From Ischnura elegans (Eukaryota; Arthropoda; Insecta; Odonata; Coenagrionidae), in NCBI RefSeq assembly GCF_921293095.1, contig NC_060246.1, positions 10,186,001-10,250,000 of the forward strand: a stretch of DNA of 64,000 nucleotides, written 5' to 3'. The position numbers were made by a program, and so were the translations under genes. A model generated the notes under the pieces. It was not told where the DNA came from and made no database searches. It worked only from the letters and a program-made list of their open reading frames with translations. Every line of letters begins with the position of its first letter. Positions within the stretch are counted from its first letter, which is position 1. Shown here in pieces: positions 21,501 to 30,930 of the stretch.

Positions 21501-23777
21501 TTCTTCAAAGCAAAGTGATATGAGTCATTATTTTTTCCTCTAATACTTCAAAAATTCATGCTGCAACCTCTTATTGAATGTCCAAACATTAAAAATCAAA
21601 GTAAAAAAAATCAAAGAATATTGTTTATACTTGATTCAGAAACAAAAGGTCACCTAATATGAATAATAATGTTTTGTGGTAAACTTTACAAAACATCAAA
21701 CGTCTTAGAAGTTTGTTTTCATGAATTAGGGCACTAGTCATCTACCCATCCAAGTTAAACTACGGATACAGTATACAAGCGATTATCCATGCAAGGATTA
21801 CCAGTGCATGAGTTTAACCCCTTGCATGTTTTTCACGATCTTATAAAAAATAAAATTGGATGCAAAACATTAAGACTATCAAATAATAATGCAAGGATAC
21901 AAAAGGCTTGTTATTTAGAATTCCCTTTGTATAAGGTAATTATTTTCTGTGCTTGCTGACAAGGAATGTTTCCAGTTTACTCGGACGTGTGCTCTAGTAT
22001 TGCAGAAGACAATGAGCCACGGAAAACCCTTGATTAATTTTCGACTTCTTCAATGGATAAAATAACATAAATCAGGGAAATGTTATCTACGATCTTTAAC
22101 ACTGTATTTTTCATATTGAAAATGTGCCATTATTGCTCCAGCCTCGCATCTTCAATAATAGGTCAAGCTGCATGTCTCAATACAATAAAAAATTAATTTT
22201 ATACAACACAATAAGCTATTCGCACATCATTATTAGGTATAATTTTGAAGCTAGAAAGTAATCTATATGAATAATTTTCATGACAACAGATTTGCATAAT
22301 GGTAACGGAAGATGAAAGACTAAAGTGGAGCACCATGTGGCGAGAACTAGCTAAAGAGGGAGTAGAGTTCATAAATTTTTCTGCATACCCATGCAACGTC
22401 AGATTTGAGGGTTTATTCTTGTTATTATAGTCATTAAGTGCTTCTAGTAAAAAAAAAAAGAAAAGAAATTCATGACTCTTGCTACTTTAATTGTATTAAC
22501 TTCTAAAGGCCAGCTAATTATAGTTGTAGCTAACTTTTAGCTGCAACTAAAAATAACAGAAATAAATGCCTAGGGCCTTAATCTAGACATATATTATGTT
22601 AAGTACAGAGTCATGTTGAAAGTCCCAGTACCCAGTGTAGCATTAGCTTGGCTCCATGCATGGCAGCTAGCTTAAGCAATGAAAACATGCATTAACCTTT
22701 GTATTCTACAAAAAATATATATATTGTCATGCAGCCTACATTACAGGCACCTAATTATATTACTTCCTCATAATCTTTGTTATTCATTAAAAAAAAACAG
22801 AAAGTAAGATTATGTGGTCAGTAACATTGAACAATTTCGAAAATATTCCCGACCAAATACACCAGAGAAACCGCCTAAGAATTGAGTTATGTATTTACAT
22901 TAACGCTATAGCCTAAATGCGATACGAATTAAAATTTTGAATTATAGAAGTCGAATACGGAATTAATTCCCACTAACTGTTCAAAGGTCACCAATTGGAA
23001 CAGGAAAAGAATTTTCGCAAAATCCATCTCTCTAAATCAATCTAGAATTAATCTCAAACCTGTATTTCCAACAACAGCTCTGTCTTCCTTCGCCTGATGT
23101 CAATCAACATCTTCTGCTGCTCCGGGGTAAGATCTAAAAGTCACAATAAATAACATCACACTTCTAAAAAACATCTAGTAGCATTTAAAAAGTCCAGTAA
23201 TTTTAGAATCAATGACAAGACTTAAAACCTACATTAACAGCGTAACTAATACTTAATCAACACCATTCAATAACTACTATAAATGGTTGAGATAATATTT
23301 GCGACATTTCGTGGCATCAAAATTGGAAAATCTTAACCACGATTCTATGCCGCATAGTACCACTGTCTATGCTTAAACAACAATCGAGATAAGCAAAGTA
23401 TAAGAAACTAATATTAAAATTATACGCACCTAATTTGCAATGCATCAGGGTAACTTATTCAAAAATAATTATCTAAATATGAAACATTCACTCCAAAGAC
23501 AACTTCCGATTACTTCCTGGAGAATCAAATGAATTCCGTAGCAAATTCTTGGATACTTTAGTGAGTCATATCCGCGATTGAGCAATAATTAATTGACATA
23601 CTCAAATTGATTGTGCATGAAAAATAACCACACTGAGAAGACTGAAGGAGTTAACTCAGTTAATGATAATATATTTACAGTCTATTATTGTAAATGTAAA
23701 CCATTGAGAAATGTTATAGGCTAAAACTCACCATTGATACTAAATTGTTCTGCGCTATGAGACGATGTGCTACTCAT
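414..23777 (-). CDS. step: Cytohesin (ARF guanine-nucleotide exchange factor, Sec7 domain), 5' part of the gene
   Basis: This minus-strand gene encodes a cytohesin, which swaps GDP for GTP on ARF GTPases at membranes and acts in insulin/EGF signalling and endocytic traffic in flies. Six coding exons join in frame: 23777-23732, 23133-23060, 4972-4908, 2963-2697, 764-652 and 562-414 (238 residues visible). Residues 16-61 form the N-terminal coiled coil (D-L-T-P-E-Q-Q then R-R-R-K). The Sec7 domain starts near residue 71 with [12 protein letters not shown]. It contains [12 protein letters not shown] with the catalytic glutamate at about 123, and [19 protein letters not shown] from 189. The end of Sec7, the linker and the PH domain lie beyond the left edge. 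The order and wording match animal cytohesins very closely. The symbol is the fly ortholog name and is inferred. The 18-kb third-from-5' gap is an intron full of repeats. Confidence 0.93.
652..764 (-). CDS. step: Cytohesin coding exon 5 (middle of Sec7 domain)
   Basis: The 113-nt exon lies between an ATTGTAG acceptor and a CTG|GTATGA donor. It encodes [20 protein letters not shown] and then [10 protein letters not shown], nearly identical to animal cytohesins. It ends in phase 1 and joins AT of the next exon to form Asp189. Confidence 0.95.
765..2696. other. Cytohesin intron between exons 5 and 4
   Basis: This 1.9-kb intron has no recognisable gene. It holds a plus-strand G-rich tract near 1621-1675 (several runs of 4-7 G) and an A12 run near 2145. 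Open frames at 1786-2037 and 2296-2553 match no family I know and show no start or splice support. Confidence 0.6.
2697..2963 (-). CDS. step: Cytohesin coding exon 4 (first half of Sec7 domain)
   Basis: The 267-nt exon runs from a TTGCAG acceptor to a CTGAG|GTTAGT donor and encodes residues 63-150. It carries the strongly conserved start of the Sec7 domain, including [16 protein letters not shown], which holds the glutamic finger that destabilises GDP on ARF. The last two bases (AG) join A from the next exon to make Arg151. Confidence 0.95.
3461..4018 (+). pseudogene. Helitron helicase (PIF1-like) C-terminal fragment, broken
   Basis: The plus-strand frame at 3467-3802 encodes [13 protein letters not shown], then [14 protein letters not shown] and [14 protein letters not shown]. 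These are hallmark C-terminal segments of the PIF1-like helicase of Helitron rolling-circle transposons. After a stop near 3800 the same frame continues in degraded form ([11 protein letters not shown]) to about 4018, with further stops and a lost start. The Rep and N-terminal helicase regions are absent, so this is a 5'-truncated dead copy. It lies in a cytohesin intron, opposite to the host gene. Confidence 0.85.
4028..4387. mobile_element. 360-bp terminal-inverted-repeat element inside the Helitron relic
   Basis: The left end reads TAGGGTAGACCGAGGCA and the right end, reverse-complemented, TAGGATAGACCAAGGCA (15 of 17 match). TGTG directly flanks both sides (4024-4027 and 4388-4391), which suggests a 4-bp target duplication. 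There is no coding capacity. It sits between the Helitron helicase fragment and the Helitron 3' end, so it appears to have inserted into the Helitron. The superfamily is not assigned. Confidence 0.65.
4562..4581 (+). mobile_element. Helitron 3' terminus (CTAG end)
   Basis: The sequence GTTTGCCGGGTCAGCTAG is followed by T, as expected for a Helitron 3' end, which finishes in CTRR and inserts 5' to T. A second, independent end with the same GTTTGCCGGGT core occurs on the minus strand at 40054. The helicase fragment lies about 550 bp upstream on the same strand, so both belong to one relic. I do not see a convincing terminal hairpin. Confidence 0.6.
4908..4972 (-). CDS. step: Cytohesin coding exon 3 (coiled coil)
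   Basis: The 65-nt exon lies between a TTTTTCAG acceptor and an AAAG|GTTGGT donor. It encodes [21 protein letters not shown], the second half of the N-terminal coiled coil. It begins in phase 0, so either exon 2 or the candidate alternative first exon at 13130-13258 can join it in frame. Confidence 0.9.
6826..6905 (-). repeat. Dispersed repeat fragment, copy 1
   Basis: Read on the minus strand, this segment contains GAGTTTCTCATCGAAATGTT followed by GGCCTTAAACAGCC. A diverged copy with the same order of words lies on the plus strand at 41042-41098. It resembles the non-coding tails of some arthropod retroelements, but the family is not established. Confidence 0.5.
8696..10049. mobile_element. 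Non-autonomous hAT-type DNA transposon (1354 bp)
   Basis: The left end begins TAGGGATGTGCGAGTACT and the right end finishes AGTACCACTCGCACATCCCTA as its imperfect inverted repeat (split here: AGTACCACTCGC then ACATCCCTA). A perfect 8-bp target duplication, ATAATATT, flanks the element at 8688-8695 and 10050-10057. An 8-bp duplication and a TAGGGATG-type end are typical of hAT elements. Subterminal sequence on both sides is rich in GAGTCGAGT/ACTCGACTC words, possible transposase binding repeats. No transposase frame is present inside, so it would need a partner in trans. Confidence 0.88.
12652..12881. mobile_element. PIF/Harbinger-like MITE, copy 1 (230 bp)
   Basis: The left end is AGGCCTGGTTACACGATACA and the right end, reverse-complemented, AGGTCTGGTTACACAGTACA. 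A TAA triplet flanks both sides (12649-12651 and 12882-12884), which fits the 3-bp TWA duplication of PIF/Harbinger elements. The interior has a second inverted set of words (ATGCATGAAC/GTTCATGCAT). It is non-coding. A diverged, reverse-oriented copy lies at 63088-63304. Confidence 0.8.
13130..13258 (-). CDS. step: Candidate alternative first coding exon of cytohesin
   Basis: Inside a GC-rich island the minus strand opens with ATG at 13258 and encodes [16 protein letters not shown], a glutamine/proline-rich stretch, then [22 protein letters not shown] donor follows at 13129, leaving phase 0 after 43 codons. The next cytohesin exon downstream (4972) starts in phase 0 with Q-L-K-D-E-L, so the join gives an open frame and would replace the 40 residues from exons 1-2. 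The donor follows AAA, weaker than consensus. An earlier possible donor (CCCAG|GTGGCG) would leave phase 2 and break the frame. This is inference from phase, composition and strand. Confidence 0.5.
13131..13530 (-). promoter_or_regulatory. GC/CpG-rich island, probable internal cytohesin promoter
   Basis: Composition changes abruptly from AT-rich intron to GC-rich, CpG-dense sequence between about 13.13 and 13.53 kb. It includes an AG repeat near 13380-13396 and CCAAT words at 13337-13341 and 13516-13520. It surrounds and lies upstream of the candidate alternative ATG at 13258. Such islands in arthropod introns usually mark promoters or coding first exons. No TATA box stands out. Confidence 0.45.
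13612..13812 (-). mobile_element. tRNA-derived SINE
   Basis: Reverse-complemented, the sequence starts near GCCGGCCTCGGTAGCGGCGG (A-box-like TAGCGGCGGGA). It continues to a clear B box GGTTCGAGTCCC (plus-strand 13746-13757) and ends in an A/T-rich tail (AAATAAATAAATTAAAAAAA near 13620-13640). This is the layout of an RNA polymerase III SINE with a tRNA-related head and about 120 bp of unrelated body. It is not a functional tRNA gene: the stem pairings are poor and no tRNA fold is complete. Confidence 0.75.
14990..15330. promoter_or_regulatory. Second GC/CpG-rich tract in the cytohesin intron
   Basis: About 340 bp of GC-rich, CpG-dense sequence sits in AT-rich surroundings. Overlapping open frames on both strands exist only because stops are rare here, and none resembles a known protein. 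It could be a promoter or a 5'-untranslated first exon for cytohesin, or a transposon relic. There is no direct evidence for either. Confidence 0.3.
18068..18473. mobile_element. GGGTRGTTTCC-ended inverted-repeat element, copy A (406 bp)
   Basis: The left end is GGGTGGTTTCCTATTATTTT and the right end, reverse-complemented, GCGTAGTTTCCTTCATCAAA. TA flanks both sides. The interior aligns in reverse orientation with 57712-58234 along most of its length, sharing for example GAGTGCGTATTTCACGC with a near-identical word in the partner. It is non-coding, so it is a MITE-like family with at least two copies here. Confidence 0.7.
23060..23133 (-). CDS. step: Cytohesin coding exon 2 (coiled coil)
   Basis: The 74-nt exon lies between a TTTTAG acceptor and a CAG|GTTTGAG donor. 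It encodes [17 protein letters not shown] and then T-E-L-L-L-E-I-Q. This matches the first coiled-coil segment of cytohesins, where the human protein has D-L-T-A-E-E-R and R-R-R-K-Q-E-L-L. It ends in phase 0. Confidence 0.9.
23732..23777 (-). CDS. step: Cytohesin coding exon 1
   Basis: The ATG lies at 23777-23775 in the context AATAAAATGAG. The exon encodes 15 residues ([15 protein letters not shown]) and ends in phase 1 at a G|GTGAGT donor (23731-23730). The first G joins AT from the next exon to give Asp16. The N-terminal residues are not conserved in the family, so the start rests on the donor, the phase fit and the absence of a longer open frame. Confidence 0.75.
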
Positions 23778-24120
23778 TTTATTACACCTGAGTTACAAGT
23801 ATTCTCCGATGGAAGGCCAATATTTGGCCAAGGAAGAAAGTTAAATCAATCTATCAATTAAACTCCTTTATACAGTTTACAAACTAACACACACATATCT
23901 AAAAAAATCAAACTGTAGATAACCAGCACTTCACGAGCTCCACCTACGATACGTCGGTTACGTCAGAACTCCAAATAGCTGCGAAGCGAAATCCTCGAAC
24001 CCATTCGAAACGCATAAATTTGCCGAAAACGGTAATCTCTGGATCCTACGTCCTGACAGCTCAATTCGTCAGTGTTTCATCCGACGTTATTCCGTTCTTT
24101 CACGTACAATGGATGTTATT
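23778..24120 (-). promoter_or_regulatory. step: Cytohesin main promoter and 5' leader region
   Basis: This is sequence upstream of the exon 1 ATG. From about 23935 to 24120 CpG dinucleotides become frequent (for example ACGATACGTCGGTTACGTC) against AT-rich flanks, consistent with a TATA-less promoter. The transcription start cannot be placed from sequence alone. Confidence 0.4.
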
Positions 24121-25390
24121 AAACATGGTCGAACTGTATTTTCAGTGCTTGTTACTCGTGTTCATTTCCTGATACTTATGAGAGATAATGGGTGTACTTG
24201 GTTTAAGAAATCTTTACCAAGTATTTCCTTCCCAAGTTCTGGGGTATTACAGCCTCGTGTGTGCACCCATCCATCCTTTTGAGCCAAATGTTCTGTGACA
24301 TTGATTTGGTCAAGAGGAGCTACTTCTAGAATTGCCTACACAGACCTCAGGATTTTTTTTCTTTTTCCCCAGAATTACCATAGCCTCCAATCCTCCGCAA
24401 CTTTCCCTCACCTTCTGACACCCAGCCTTTTAAAGTTGCCCTCAGCATATTCAAGCAAGCACTTATGTGATCATCCTTCGGTTCTCCTACCTCCGGAAGT
24501 GCAATATGAGGCTTTATGGCTTTTCCCATGCATTGAACATAACCAGCCAGGTTTTCCTTCTTCACATAGTTAATACACTTCAGCACCTTCTCCCATATAC
24601 CACATTCTAACGCAGGACCATATTTTCTCCGGAGAATCTTTCCACCTCATTGCTATGACATTATGCTGCAGAATGAAATAAAATTTTATGCTTCTGTACA
24701 ACCAGTCTAGAAATTCACGGTATATCTGATTTCAAACTATTAATGTAGCCCATTCTATGCAAATACTTGACAGGTCCTTGGTTGTCTAAAACAGGGAAAG
24801 GATTTCCAGCTCAGCACTGAACATGCAAAGGCAAAGGAAGGACAAATCAATCCACTTAATTCTTTCTATGCTACGGTAATAAAATATTCAATAACAAGAC
24901 TGCCATTTTATTTTCCTCAGCAATGTAAGTAACATGTTACATTTCACTCTCGTGCACGACCGTATTATCAGTTTTACATATAAGACAGTGAATATAACAA
25001 TTGCCCCAATGAATGGAATGTCAAGAAAAATCATTTTCATAACAAAGAAAAATCTCTTACCGAATCTAAAACACTTAAATAATTCAAAGAAATTTACACA
25101 TTTTAAATGCACCACACTATTTAAAATAAAACAAACTTAAAGCACTCAATCTCACAACTAAGCTAAAATAACAGAATATCATAAGTGAAATACTTAAAAC
25201 AATGCATCTATACAAACTCACTTCCATGAATTTTACCCAGAACCTAGTTTTCACTAAGAAGACATTCGGGTGCTTTCCACTGATTGCCACACCCTGGAAA
25301 TGCCTTAGTTGAAAATCATTTAAGATAATAATTGCAAACTGAGTTGATTATCAAAGCATAAGGGATATATACATATATCTATATATATAT
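24121..25390. other. Intergenic sequence between cytohesin and the pogo-type element
   Basis: No gene is recognised. A minus-strand frame at 24347-24586 has protein-like composition but no recognisable family, and neighbouring frames are interrupted. A short AT microsatellite (25370-25390) abuts the transposon. Beyond this I see nothing. Confidence 0.5.
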
Positions 25391-25392
25391 TA

Positions 25393-27960
25393 AGGTAAAA
25401 CCACCAGTAGTTGACACTGCACTAGTAGTTGACACTTATAATAAAAAAATACAATAACAAGAGGAATAAAGGTGCCAGATGATTAATATTTTTCTGTCTG
25501 TGTAGTGTAGCTCTCTAGTGGTGTGTATGTGAACTACTGTACCGCCATCTTTAACAGCAGTCTAACCACAATCATCTGATGACAACAGCCCATGTTTTTC
25601 AATTGATTAATGTGATTTCGTTGTGGAGTTTGCTAAGAACAAGCTAAAAGGTAAGCATTGAAAATTTAAACACCAATTATAATTTTGATTAAGGAGATGT
25701 TTAATACTTTGTTTTAGACTCTAAAGTATACAAACAGTTTTCAAAATAACCTGTAAATTAAAAAAAAATGGCTGTTTGGCATCATGTCAACTACTGAAAC
25801 TTTAGATGACATAGTATTGAGTGGTTGACACCGTGTGTCAACTACTCAGGAGTAATATAATTTAATAATTCTGCTTTATTTGAGTGTTATTTAACTGCTT
25901 ACATTGTTGAACTGTGTATTATAACCTCTAAAACATTTTCAAAGTATTGTATCCAATAGTTGACAGGGGGTGTCAACTATTGGAGTTACAATGTGTCAAC
26001 TTCTGAATTACTCCCTCTTTCATTTTCAGATGCCTCCAACAAAGGGAAATTTTAGAAATTATACTCAAGAGGTAATGGAAGCAGCTGTGGCATCATTCTC
26101 ATTGCACTGTACCCAAATGCGACGCATGTCTTGCAACCGATGGATGTTTCGGTTTTCAGGACTCTTAAAGAGCACTGGAAGAAGAAAGTACATGAATGGA
26201 GGTTACCCAATTTGGAGGCTCCAGTCTTAAAGAAGAAAGAATTTCCAAAACTTTTGAAAGAAGTTATAGACAATGTGCTACAAGTGACTATCCTGGAAAA
26301 TGGTTTTAGAAAATGTGGATTGTTTCCATGGAACCCAGAAGCTATCACTCTCCCATTAAACATTGAAGGTGATAATCAAGTCACAAAAGCCAAAGAACGT
26401 GGACAATTTTTAAAAGAAGGACTTCGATTTCTCAATGAGAGTATTCCAGAAAGCAAGCTCAAAATATTTTGTAACAGGGATACAAATAAAGAGTTGGAGG
26501 AAAAAGATATTTCACTCTTTGAACTGTGGCAGAAGACAAAATTAGAACTGGAAAGTAATTTGTTAAATGCATCTGGTGCTACTAATGAGCCAGACAATCT
26601 AAGCATTGTGGATGGGGACCTGTCATCTGCAACACTCACTCCTAGTGCTATCGATGAGTCCACTTATCATACCACTGATGATTACAATATGCCATCTGGA
26701 ACGAACAACCTTACTTGTATCGATAAGCCTGCTAGAGATAGTATTAATCATACTGATCTTTGTCAAGCTGGAACTTCTAAAGTATCTGCAGAAATCCCCA
26801 GCCCATTCAAAAGACACTTTTTTTCCAGAAAGACAAGATTGAACCAAAACAAAAACGATCAATGAAGGAGAAAATGCCTGCCATTGTCTCAGGACAGCTG
26901 TGTCAAGATTATTTTAGAAAGAAGTTGGCAAAAAAGGAAGAATTAGAAAAAAGAAAACTGGAACGTGCTGCCGAGAGACAAAGGAAAAAAGATGAAAAAG
27001 AAAGAGCGAAACAAGATAAAGTTCGGCAGCATAAGAAAAGGACTGCAAAGCGGGTGCTTCATTACAAAGACAGCTCTAACTCTGGCATAGAAGAGGTGCC
27101 ATCAGACAGTGACAGTGATTTTAAAGATGAGAGCGATGAGGAAAACATACATGATAAAAACCTAAAGAAACCAGTAGAGAGGAAAGTAGGGGAGTATGTA
27201 GTTTTTTCTTATGAAGAAGAGTTATTTCCGGGGGTTATAACTGATGTTTGTGAAACAGCTGCTACTATTACAGCTATGAAAAAATCTGGGAGACTCTGGA
27301 AATGGCCAGAAAAAGAGGATAAATTGGACTACGAATGGGAAACTGTATTATACCACATTGACGAGCCTTTAAAAATGAGTACCACGAGAAATGTTTACTC
27401 AGTCCCGGAACTTGAATTTTTATGGGATTAACTTCTTGCATTCTGATAGCTTAGCACAATTTATATTCATTTTTTTTAACTTAATTAACTAGAGAATGAG
27501 CCTAAGTTATGTAATACGTTAACATTCAATTTTTGTATTTTTCTACAACTTTTATCATTCATTTCATCCCTGTATTCATACAAAGTAGGCAAAAATTCAT
27601 TTATTAAACCTTTTCTCATTTAAAACATATGTAAACTACTAAAGAGTGTCAATAAATAAAGAGTGTATTGAAATAAAGAGTTTTATAAAGTGTGTCAACT
27701 ACTGAAAATAAAATGTGTCAACTACTAAATACTCTTGTTTTCGCTTGGTGTCAACTACTAGACCTGTGCCCGTTAACAAAAAAAAAAATAATAATAATTC
27801 ACATTCATTTTATTAATGTTATTCTTGTGACAGTACGATAGAGGAATACTTTGTACAGCTATCAGTAACTTTAAGTTTCCCCTACAGTGAATTCGGTTTA
27901 AGTAATGTTAACAAACAGACATACAAATCCTTAAGGTGTCAACTACTGGTGGTTTTACCT
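25393..27960 (+). mobile_element. Pogo/Tigger-type DNA transposon, internally deleted (2568 bp)
   Basis: Perfect 25-bp terminal inverted repeats begin AGGTAAAACCACCAGTAG and run into TTGACAC, with TA on both sides (25391-25392 and 27961-27962), the duplication of Tc1/mariner/pogo elements. The interior carries remnants of a DDE transposase of the pogo/Tigger/jerky type. The motif TGTCAACTACT or its reverse complement recurs about eleven times: twice at the left end, several times in 25785-26004, three times in 27693-27759 and once in the right repeat. The ends are intact while the coding region is broken, so it is non-autonomous. Confidence 0.92.
26030..27431 (+). pseudogene. Pogo/Tigger-type transposase, deleted and frameshifted
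   Basis: ATG at 26030, just after a TTTTCAG acceptor-like site, opens M-P-P-T-K-G-N-F-R-N-Y-T-Q-E-V-M-E-A-A-V, the start of a psq-type helix-turn-helix. At about 26095 the frame changes and sequence jumps to the C-terminal end of the DDE domain: A-L-Y-P-N-A-T-H-V-L-Q-P-M-D-V-S-V-F-R-T, then G-F-R-K-C-G-L-F-P-W-N-P. The region between, with the first catalytic aspartates, is missing. A second frame change lies near a T7 run (about 26818-26824). The last frame (26862-27431) gives a lysine-rich coiled coil and a C-terminal domain with V-G-E-Y-V-V-F-S-Y-E-E-E-L-F-P-G and W-K-W-P-E-K-E-D. It is not functional. Confidence 0.88.
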
Positions 27961-27962
27961 TA

Positions 27963-30764
27963 GTATCAATTATTATCACCACAAAAATTAATGAATACTT
28001 GTGTGAATCAATTATTGATATCATCAGAAACATTTAATCTGAATCCACAAGCTCAAATCAACATTATCACCATAATTAAAAGAAATTCGGCAATCACAAA
28101 TAATAAATTATTTTCACTCTTAAACAAGGCTGCAGTATCTACTTAAAAATATAGTCCACAGTTTGTACTTTGGCATTGTAACAAAACTAGATAAATTAAC
28201 TAGGTAATATACATAAAGAAATTACAAGAAGTGAAAAAGTAATAAATATCCAATGCCTGAAAGTGATACTTTAGGTTCTGGGCAATTATATCACAGTCTA
28301 AAAAAGATTACTGTTTCCCTTCACATGTCCAAGAGTAATTCTAATGCAGTAGAACTGAATTATTTCCCTCAAGCCAAGCTTCTTACCAGAAATAGGAAAA
28401 TATTCCATAATTACTCAATTTTGATGTTTTATCCACATTAACAACTAGTATGTATGTTTAATACATTCATTTATGTCAAATAAAATAATGAAAATAGCTG
28501 AGCACTTCTGACTCAAAATTTGAAATTCCAATAACTCACAAAATATTTAAACCTGGTACACCATTGACAAACCTGAATATTTAATTTAAAGATCAGTTTG
28601 AGTAAAAATTCCCAACATGAACCCGAAGCAACATGCATAGATATGTGAATGCATGTTCATAAAATAGAACCTCAACTAATTTTGTTCACATAATCTTACA
28701 TGCATTCATACGTGAAACTGCAAAAGTTCACACATTATGTGTCACAATCCATTGTTCTGATGAGAAATGAGGTTGCCAATGCATCTACAGAAGAGATTGT
28801 GCTACAATTTTCTGGTATAATTTTCCCAAATCATCTGAGTATAGGAAAAATACATTAATGGTTAAAATCACCATCCCTATGAGTTTTTATCATAAGCCTT
28901 CCAAACAAAAATAAAATACCTGAAGATGATGAATACCAAATTGATAATTCAGAATACCTTCAGAAAATTAATGCTTAACTTAGTACTGTCTGCAACTAAA
29001 ATACATGAAAAAGAATGAAATTTAAAGAAATGGATTTTCACGGTAAAATAAAAACTAGAATAATGTTACAGTAAATTTAGTAAATCTTGAAGCCATAAAA
29101 TGATATTAATAGAAACAGTTTTTGGGGAAATGTTGAAGATGATTCCTCACAACAAAGCTGATTTCATGTGAGCGTAAGAAAATATTCCTTGCTTTGCATA
29201 TCAATATGACATTGTACGATACACTAAGTTTTATAACCAAACAGAATTCAAGCAATGATAACCCAGAAATGTATTTCTTTAGAAAGAGAAGAAAAAATTA
29301 GAATAATAAACTTTTACTGATGAAATGCCTTTTGCAAAGCAAATAAATCTTTCACAAATTATGAAACTAGGCAGTTGACAAAGCTGACTGCCATTTGGTT
29401 AGCCACAGTGTGTAAATTTCAAGCTTTCACATAATGAAAGTAATATTTGGGCCCAAAGGTTCTGGACTTCACAGTGCTCTCTAGTGTATGCACAGATACT
29501 TGCATGTTCATGCAACTACACACGTGCGTCACTGCTATCACTCACTGCAACTACAATACATATTACTTTAATCCATGGCAATAAATAAGAAACATCATTT
29601 TTCCTGAAACGTACCTCCTCCTTGTTTTATCACAAGTACTTTCCCTGGTTACTTCGGTTATGGAGGCTCAACCATATTTTTAAATGTATACATTATAAGA
29701 AATAATCACATTAATGAAAGGTCAAAACGTCAACATTAAAAGTATTGCAATAGGTACCCTCAACTTGTTTCTATTATAAACAGAACTAAGCAAGGAAAAT
29801 TATTATAAAATGAAATTTAGAACTAGGTAATTTCAAAAACAACATAAAAATATGACAACATAGAATAATCCCCTTTGACTTACTGCGGTCAGGATTGACT
29901 AGATCGAATACTCTGTGACAGGCTCACAGAATCTGTGTGCTGTCTAACCAAAAGATTAAAACGTGTAAGTTGTGTCAATTTGCCTAATTAAATTAGAGCA
30001 CCAGCTTCAAATATTACCTGATAATTCAGCAATGCATTCATTACACTAACTGCTTGACTAACGCACTTGAGCACTAATGGCACAACTTGTTCATACAACC
30101 GTGACTTCACTTGATTCAGAGATTTCAGGAACTTAAGTAGATGGTAAAAAAAAAACATTTGTTGGTTATACATATAAATACCACAACTCTGGATATACAT
30201 TCAATCATTTCAATTCAATTTCCAACTGATTTTCGATAAAATGAGCAAGCTGAAAACTCGCATAGATTTTCAAAACAACTTATCATTCACAAGACAGACA
30301 AATTTTATAATACACATTATTCTGGAGTAGGAGTTTGGCCTTCCCCCATTTTCAGTACATGGTCGAATTCAACTTTTCAAATTCGTAACTGCTTCACTCA
30401 GAACTGCCAAGAGAGCAAAGAGCAAAAACAACTTGTTCAACCAAGTTAAGATCCCGTAAGGCTAAAACAACATAAAACTCCAGCTATCAGTTTCTATTTT
30501 TTATATCACATATGTCACTTCACTGTAATATACACTGAGATGCTGGTCTCAACAAAACTATCACCTTTGGAAAAAGGTATCCGGTGGCACACATCCTGAA
30601 AGTCAAGCTAATCCATGATACCCACCTGGCGTCACATATATTATACAATCATTTTCCTCAAATGCAATCAACGTCAGAAAACCACAGCCCCAAATGGTGT
30701 GACAGGGATAACTGCATTGTAGTATTCATGCAGTAAATGCAATTAACGTGGCTTTCCAAAGACA
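27963..30764. other. Region between the pogo-type element and the Mkk4 stop codon
   Basis: This is AT-rich sequence that should include the 3' untranslated region of Mkk4. No convincing minus-strand poly(A) signal close to the stop stands out, so the transcript end is not placed. No other gene is recognised. Confidence 0.5.
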
Positions 30765-30930
30765 TCAGGGATCATTCTTTGTGAACATGGTCCATCCGTT
30801 ATTAGACATACGGTCAAGTATGTCACTCACATACAAGGCCACATCAATTGCAGTCTCATCACTGCACTTGATAAATGGATGCTCTAACAGCCTATTGTAC
30901 TTTGGTCTTTGCGTCTCATCCTTGATTAAA
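30765..30930 (-). CDS. Mkk4: Mkk4 last coding exon
   Basis: The exon follows an ATTTACAG acceptor. It encodes [20 protein letters not shown], then the C-terminal [13 protein letters not shown] region equivalent to the DVD docking site, and finishes at the TGA at 30767-30765 after K-N-D-P. Confidence 0.94.

Larger units (their letters stand above)
4973..23059. other. 18-kb cytohesin intron (exon 2 to exon 3)
   Basis: This long AT-rich intron contains the hAT-type element at 8696-10049, the MITE at 12652-12881, the GC island with alternative first exon at 13.0-13.5 kb, a SINE at 13.6-13.8 kb, a GC-rich tract at 15.0-15.3 kb and an inverted-repeat element at 18068-18473. In the remaining stretches (roughly 5.0-8.6, 10.1-12.6, 15.4-18.0 and 18.5-23.0 kb) I see only AT-rich sequence with short random open frames. 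Confidence 0.6.

Noticed and set aside
24111-24300. Plus-strand start codons near 24111-24127 as a gene divergent from cytohesin
   Set aside because: The frames are short, stop early and resemble nothing known. No donor gives a convincing first exon.
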